64,000 bases of DNA from positions 1-64,000 of the forward strand of contig BGZK01000718.1 in NCBI GenBank assembly GCA_005406025.1, read 5' to 3'. The position numbers were made by a program, and so were the translations under genes. The notes under the pieces were generated by a model. The model saw only the letters and a program-made list of their open reading frames with translations. It had not been told where the DNA came from and did no database searches. Of the stretch, positions 58,691 through 64,000 are shown piece by piece. Within the stretch, counting starts at the first letter, position 1, and each line of letters opens with the position of its first letter. The DNA comes from Eumeta japonica. Its lineage: Eukaryota > Arthropoda > Insecta > Lepidoptera > Psychidae.

Positions 58691-59629
58691 TAGTAAACTC
58701 TTCTACGTCTTATAAAGGAGTAGTCACAGATCATCAACTTCAGATGCTTAAATTAGACCTTTATCAATTTCTCCACCGATTTAGTCGGCATGTGAATGTA
58801 TTAGACTTCCTTCACATCTTTATCCTGTGCGAGTGTGGTAACTCACCGGTCAAGCCGCCACATCTTGGTGCTGGAGCCGAGTGGGCTACAGCGTGGTGCT
58901 ATGGCATAAGAATCTTTTATAGACTCATATCGTAAGTTTACTTGCATTCTTCCTTACCAAATCGCCAAACCATCTCAACATATCCTTTTCGACTTTGTCA
59001 TATATATATATATAAATAATTAATGAAACAATATTTGTTTTTAATATGTGAAACACTCAGTAAAGGAAAAGAAAATGAATAAAACTGAGAATACAAGATT
59101 TAGATGTAAAATGCAATATCTGATATATTTTTTTAAGGAATTACTTATTTTTGGAGCAGGTTTTGGCTAAAGATGAAGCAGGCAGTTTTTATCTTCTTAG
59201 AAGAAGATGATCTTCTTCTGTTCTTTTCATTATGTGTCTTTGAATTTATTGTTCGCTGGTAATCATTCCATTCTTAGTTGTAGTGCAACCACCACATTAT
59301 TTTTATTAAAATTATGCAAATTATTCTTGTCGGTTATAATATAAAAGTTCTACAATTCATGCATATTACATTTTTACTCAATTTCACGTTGAATTCCTTC
59401 TCACTAAAGAGTTTCGATGTGTTACTGCTAAAATTGTCGTGTTGGAATTGCTTATATGAATGAAAATACGCAGTTATATTAATAAGTAATTTTTATTCGG
59501 TGTATACTAGGTTTTACTAATAACATTTGAATAGTAGTTTCTAATGACGAATCGAAGTATATTCCTTTTACCACTAACCATTAAAAAGTATTGCGGCTTT
59601 CATAACCAGCTCAGCAGCATGAAATGATA

Positions 59630-59790
59630 CTTACCACATGCGAAAACCCGATTACCTATAAAAAGAACCCAAAGACGCTGACTATAATGTTCGAGGGCAT
59701 CCATCGATTTGCCTGAGATTCCTTCATCAGATGTTGGATTAGTGACTGTTGGACTATGTCCTTAAAAAAAAAACCGTAATCTGTTTATAG
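59630..59790 (+). repeat. dispersed repeat fragment (GACGCTGACTATAATGTTCG)
   Basis: AAGACGCTGACTATAATGTTC, GAGGGCATCCATCGATTTGCC, GAGATTCCTTCATCAGATGTTG and TTAGTGACTGTTGGACTATG follow as in a repeat I know from insects in the form TATAACGTTCGAGGGTTCCC...CCCATCATCAG. Class uncertain. Confidence 0.4.
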
Positions 59791-59989
59791 TGGTCGAAGT
59801 TATCACTAAACGTACATGAAAAATTCACAAAACAACATAGATCCTTCTTCTTTTAAACTCGCTTAAAAAAGTGCTCGTCTTCATCTTAAGTGAGAAACTA
59901 GAAACAAAGAACGTAATGAAAGCGCAAAAAAAAAATAGTTGAAAAAGTGTTAAAACCAAGTTAGTGCATGAATTTCAGCATACATTAAA

Positions 59990-60860
59990 CATGTTTAAGC
60001 TCAAAAATCGTGTTGCTGTTTGCCCGTTCGCCGCGTCGAGAGCTTTCGCCGTTCTACGCTAATGAGCACTTTGTATGTGAAAAAAGTCACGAAGTAGGGA
60101 CCCTAGAACGGCTTTGTGGATAAACAGACGGCCCGTCTAGCGTGAAACTCGAGGCGAAATATTCCACTATTTCGCATATTAATTTTAAGAAATAATTATA
60201 CGAGGTACGTTCTGAATGATTTTATTCCATTAACTCTTTTAAAGTGTACATTTTTATGATTTCGGTTTCACTTTTAAGGCATCCTCGCTGTTTGCGCAAA
60301 GAAATTTATCATTTACTCAGTATTTGAAAAATGATAGGTTTAGTAAAAGCCAAAAGCGAAACAGACTCGCGCCTAAATGTTTCTGCATCTAACGTATTCC
60401 ATTTACCGATCCCTTATCACTCGATAGACAACAAACAGAAACGTATTTCTTTAATGTGCACAATTAGCGAATTTCTTCTGTCAGTCCTGCATACTTCGTT
60501 TCGTCGGCAACACCTGTCCATTCGCGGATGTTTTGTAGCCAAATTTTTTTTTCGGCTAACTCTCCTCTCAATACTTTCGAAAAAAAATATTCCAAGAAGA
60601 AGGTTAACGCCGCAAAATATTCATGAAGCTATAATGCCAGATGTTCATCCGCCCACGTGGTGTATCTTTTTCATATTATCGGAGGCACTGCGCGCGATTC
60701 TATCCGAGTAATGATCGAGAGATCGCTTTCTCGGCTATCGGTCGACAGAACGTCTAGGTGTTTGTATCACCTTACTCCCTCCAATTTATGGCCTGACAAT
60801 GTCACAGTAGGATTTAGCGTCGCATCCCCGGAGATACGGCGTGCATGGAGGTGAGTATAC
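59990..60860. other. GC-richer noncoding DNA with a donor-like site
   Basis: Non-repetitive. The interval 60000-60180 is GC-rich. A perfect donor consensus GGAGGTGAGTATACG occurs at 60846-60860, at the end of a 65-codon frame without recognisable domain. The overlapping frame 60331-60711 (126 codons) also lacks a domain. A UTR exon is possible but unsupported. Confidence 0.25.
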
Positions 60861-60869
60861 GTGTGTTCA

Positions 60870-62285
60870 AGAGAAGATTTTCTACATCTAATACCATCTT
60901 AATGTATTTACAATTGGAACGCATGAGAACTACAATTTAAACTTGCAATTATGCAATTGAAAAAAAAACGTAGGATTTTACTTTACATTAAAATCATCAA
61001 TTTTTTAATGGGTTATATTATAAATTTAAAATTCTTTTTTCCAGCATTAAATAACTCAGTGTTTGGTTTTTATGGGGCCGTTTGATATGATATAAATTCA
61101 TTTAAAGTTAATAAATAGAATGATTTATTATTTTGTTTCTAGATTAATTTTTCTGAAAGGAACAAGAAGTTCACAAGTTCACTTACTAAAATTTACAGAT
61201 TTATTGACGTGAGTAAATTTTTCATTCCACACACGCAATTGATTCATCACTACAATAAGACATATATCATTGAATAATACGAAATAATAGCTTACTTTCT
61301 TATTTATTTATGAACATTTTCTAGTTTCATCTGTATCTACGTAGTCGAGAGGTATCTTTATTTTGAAACAAAATATAATTGGCAAATATTACAATATTTT
61401 ATTTATTGCATATGAATATTAAAAGGGCTGAGTGAAGTACAATTGATTAGAAGTAAGATTTATTGGTGAGCGAAATAAGCGAGCCGAACCCTATTCGTGT
61501 TTTCCCCCGGGCTTTTACATTTTACTGGTTAATCGTATTTTTCATGCTTTCAAAATATCTTTGAAACGAACTATATCATGCGTTGTCAAAATATAAGTTC
61601 TGGGATTACAGACAAGCTAGCAAGAAGAATAAATTCCAAATTAACATAAATTATTACTCATTATAAGTTATAGTTCTATCTAAAATTATCACTACTTTTA
61701 GGAGTGATAGTATAATTAATTAAGTACAATAATGTTTTCAACTACTTATAAGTACGTAATTACAAAAGTAGGTTTTTTCATTTAAGTCCCTCACATACCA
61801 TTTTCATATTACGATTTTTTTTTCTTAATTTAATATTGCTTGGCTGTATCCGCATCTTAAAGTATACGATAATTATTTTAATATATTGGTTGACCGCCTG
61901 ATTGGCGAAGTTGATAGTAACACTAGCTGCTAAGCTGAGGGTCATGTTTCTTTACAAAACAAACAGTTATTTGATTAAAAAATTAATGTTTATTTCGAGT
62001 CTGGGTGTTTCTATGTATTATGTGTATATATATAAGATCTGTTATCTTTTTAATATAAAATGAATAAACATGTTATTTCTCTGTAAACAAAGAAACGACA
62101 TGTTTATTCTTCTACACTATTATTTACAATTCTTTTTATTGAAATGACATGACACTTTGTTATGACATGAACATTGTTTTTGACGTTTTTTTTTTAAATC
62201 TTAACCAAAGACAAAACCACTATGGCTCTATAGTCAATACTAAATAATTAGTATAGTAATTACTTTACATATATTTATAAAAAAG
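60870..62285. other. AT-rich noncoding DNA
   Basis: No gene or strong repeat is seen apart from the hairpin at 62062. Confidence 0.4.
62062..62109. repeat. 48-nt hairpin with GAATAAACATGT arms
   Basis: GAATAAACATGTTATTTCT (62062-62080) pairs with AGAAACGACATGTTTATTC (62091-62109) at 17 of 19 positions. The arms share the GACATGT word with 45905-45949. Confidence 0.65.
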
Positions 62286-62287
62286 TA

Positions 62288-62325
62288 TATACACATAATA
62301 CACACACACACACACATATACACAC
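62288..62325. repeat. CA microsatellite
   Basis: Imperfect (CA)n run with TA interruptions. Confidence 0.9.
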
Positions 62326-62509
62326 TTTTATTATCAACTATTTTATACCCCTAATACGAACCTCGATGCTAATTTTGAGATCAGATGGTGATATGTGTAT
62401 GTGTGTGTTCGACGATATCTGTTTATCACAAGTTCCTTTCAAAGGATAAAAAAAAATTTATTTCGTCCAAACGCTATTTTTTCAGTTACTTATTATGTTT
62501 CTGTTTAAC

Positions 62510-63600
62510 ATCTTTACGCGATGCGAAGGCGTTTAGTACACAGAAATGAGCCTCCTTTTAGAAACACGAGGTTCATAATCCCCCCCGCGACTCCATTCGC
62601 CGAGGGACGCTTAAGAGAGCTCTCACTGAAAAGGACAATGGGACAAAACAAATATCTTTATTTTTCACACTTTATTCCCGCGTTTCCGGCGAGCGTAAGG
62701 CTTTTGATATTCATAATAAAAAGATCCCCCGCCCCCGGCCTAGTCTTATTTCCGCCATGCAAAAACATACACGATTGCTTTTAACGGTGTGCTTTATGTG
62801 TTGTGCGGGCGGCCGCAGAAGGAAATGTGCTGTATTTTCATGGATGCGCGATGGCTGGTGTTCGGGGTTATCAAGGTGGTGATAGACGAGCGTTGTCGGC
62901 TAGGTGCAACAACACATCGATTCTTCTCAATCGCGGACATTAGTACGGCGGGCTGGTCTGGAATAAAACTCGCCAGGCGCCAACAACGCGTGGTTCCTGA
63001 TGCTGTCGGCGGTTTGGTGATATCGCTGTTTCCTGGCTTTTCTAGGCAAAATGTCGACGACGTTTAAATGGGACGGACGCACAAAGCGGATTTAGTGCAA
63101 TAAATTCGTACGCTTTAAATGCGATTCGCCAGGGTCGGCTCATCGGATCATCGCAAAATAGTGTATCTGGTAACATGCCAACGGCGTGGATCAAAACGGC
63201 GAAAAGAAACGGATTCTTAACGAAACCGCCAGTCAAACCATTTCATGGAAAGGGAAGTGGGCGGACTGGAATGTTTGGTAGAAATCGGTCGAATGGATGC
63301 GGATTCGGTACGTATCAGGAGATGAGTACGCTCACCAGCGTTAAAGATTTCGCCAGCAAATGCTAGGGAGAACTGTTGGTGGAATAAACTCGCCAGGCGG
63401 CAGAACAGAGACCCATTGCCGCGCTGCGCTCGTCCATAAATCCGCCATTATCAGCCCGCGAAATCGTTAACCGATGCGTGAACAAATTCCAGGCGACTGA
63501 TGCCGCACCAACGCTGGGCATGGTAACTGCTCGTGCGCATCAATTACTTTGGCTTATGAAAATAACTTTCCGCTCAAATGCCAATTGATTCTCGCTCCAT
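62510..63600. promoter_or_regulatory. GC-rich block with duplicated CTCGCCAGGCG motif
   Basis: This is the longest GC-rich, non-repetitive block in the window. The phrase GGAATAAAACTCGCCAGGCG (62959) recurs as GGAATAAACTCGCCAGGCGG (63381), and shorter relatives GATTCGCCAGGG (63122) and ATTTCGCCAGCA (63347) lie between. Open frames of 60-92 codons on both strands have no domain that I recognise. It looks like regulatory DNA, perhaps a cluster of binding sites; this is inference. Confidence 0.35.
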
Positions 63601-64000
63601 ACACGAATCTACAAAACGCGTCATATCAAATACTTTATTTATAATTTGTTTTTAGTCGCTAAACCTAGATTTAAATAATACATTTCCACTCAAGTATGCA
63701 TAATGTCAATTTCGTTCCATTGCTTCTAATTTCCCTATGCAAAATTTGCTATCACAGAACACTTGATCTTTAAAAATTCAAGTCATAGACAAACGAAACA
63801 CTCAAATTACGTTCATCTTTATTTGAGTAAAATTTCTTACCGTTTCGCTGTCATTTGATACAGAAACGAATTGCTGAATGTACAGTATTAACAATTATTA
63901 TGCTTTATTGATTTTTTTTATCGTTATTCTGTCAAGACGTATATTTCCATATTCTTTTCAAGTCATTTCTAGGTGCTTGGACTCAATGTTTGTAGGAGGT
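63601..64000. other. noncoding DNA at the right edge
   Basis: AT-rich; I see nothing identifiable. Confidence 0.4.

Noticed and set aside
58534..58935. 133-codon plus-strand open frame
   Set aside because: It runs through the end of a dispersed repeat and shows no domain.
60331..60711. 126-codon plus-strand open frame
   Set aside because: No domain or conserved wording; composition fits chance.
1..64000. CRISPR arrays, operons or bacterial-type gene clusters
   Set aside because: The sequence is eukaryotic, with no spaced direct-repeat arrays and no dense gene arrangement; the tandem arrays present have no spacers.

Overview
The window is AT-rich eukaryotic nuclear DNA, most likely from a lepidopteran insect (butterfly or moth). 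I infer this from the mix of repeats: a Ty1/copia element primed by half of tRNA-iMet, a Jockey-clade LINE, a CR1-like LINE, a mariner, a hAT-type MITE, and several dispersed repeats whose wording I associate with moth and butterfly genomes (for example the ACCGACTTC family and the cryptic GATTCCGATC repeats). The species cannot be fixed from the sequence. No complete host gene is visible. The window reads as an intergenic region or a very large intron, with CpG-rich islands of about 150-1000 bp set in AT-rich DNA that may be regulatory.

Layout. 1-1.55 kb: 5' part of a decayed copia element on the minus strand, cut by the window edge. 4.0-4.3 kb: cryptic simple repeat. 4.86-7.8 kb: 5'-truncated, frameshifted Jockey LINE (minus). 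9.1-9.4 kb: probable tRNA-derived SINE (minus). 13.69-14.02 kb: hAT-type MITE, with a perfect hairpin just beyond it. 17.5-17.7 kb: a splice-acceptor-like site followed by a short ORF with a textbook signal peptide, the best candidate for a real host exon. 18-34 kb: noncoding DNA with hairpins, a 16-bp tandem array, dispersed repeats, GC-rich islands and a tandem pair of 18-bp palindromes. 34.3-36.0 kb: a 1.69 kb element flanked by TA, with seven copies of an 8-mer arranged in mirrored orientation around a broken coding region. 37.1-38.35 kb: dead mariner (minus). 40.2-41.9 kb: a dispersed repeat carrying a 0.55 kb inverted repeat. 47.41-49.47 kb: a 2.06 kb near-palindromic foldback element flanked by TA. 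51.7 kb: 58-bp tandem repeat. 53.7-55.1 kb: CR1-like LINE 3' part (minus), followed by a 25-bp AT tandem array. 56-60 kb: dispersed repeats. 62.5-63.6 kb: GC-rich block with a duplicated motif.

How the parts relate. The recognised coding sequences are mobile-element remnants, all inactivated by stops, frameshifts or truncation, so there is no operon-like or pathway logic. The least ordinary structures are the large foldback, the subterminal-repeat element, the signal-peptide ORF and the set of short, well-paired hairpins. I found no clear new multi-gene system.
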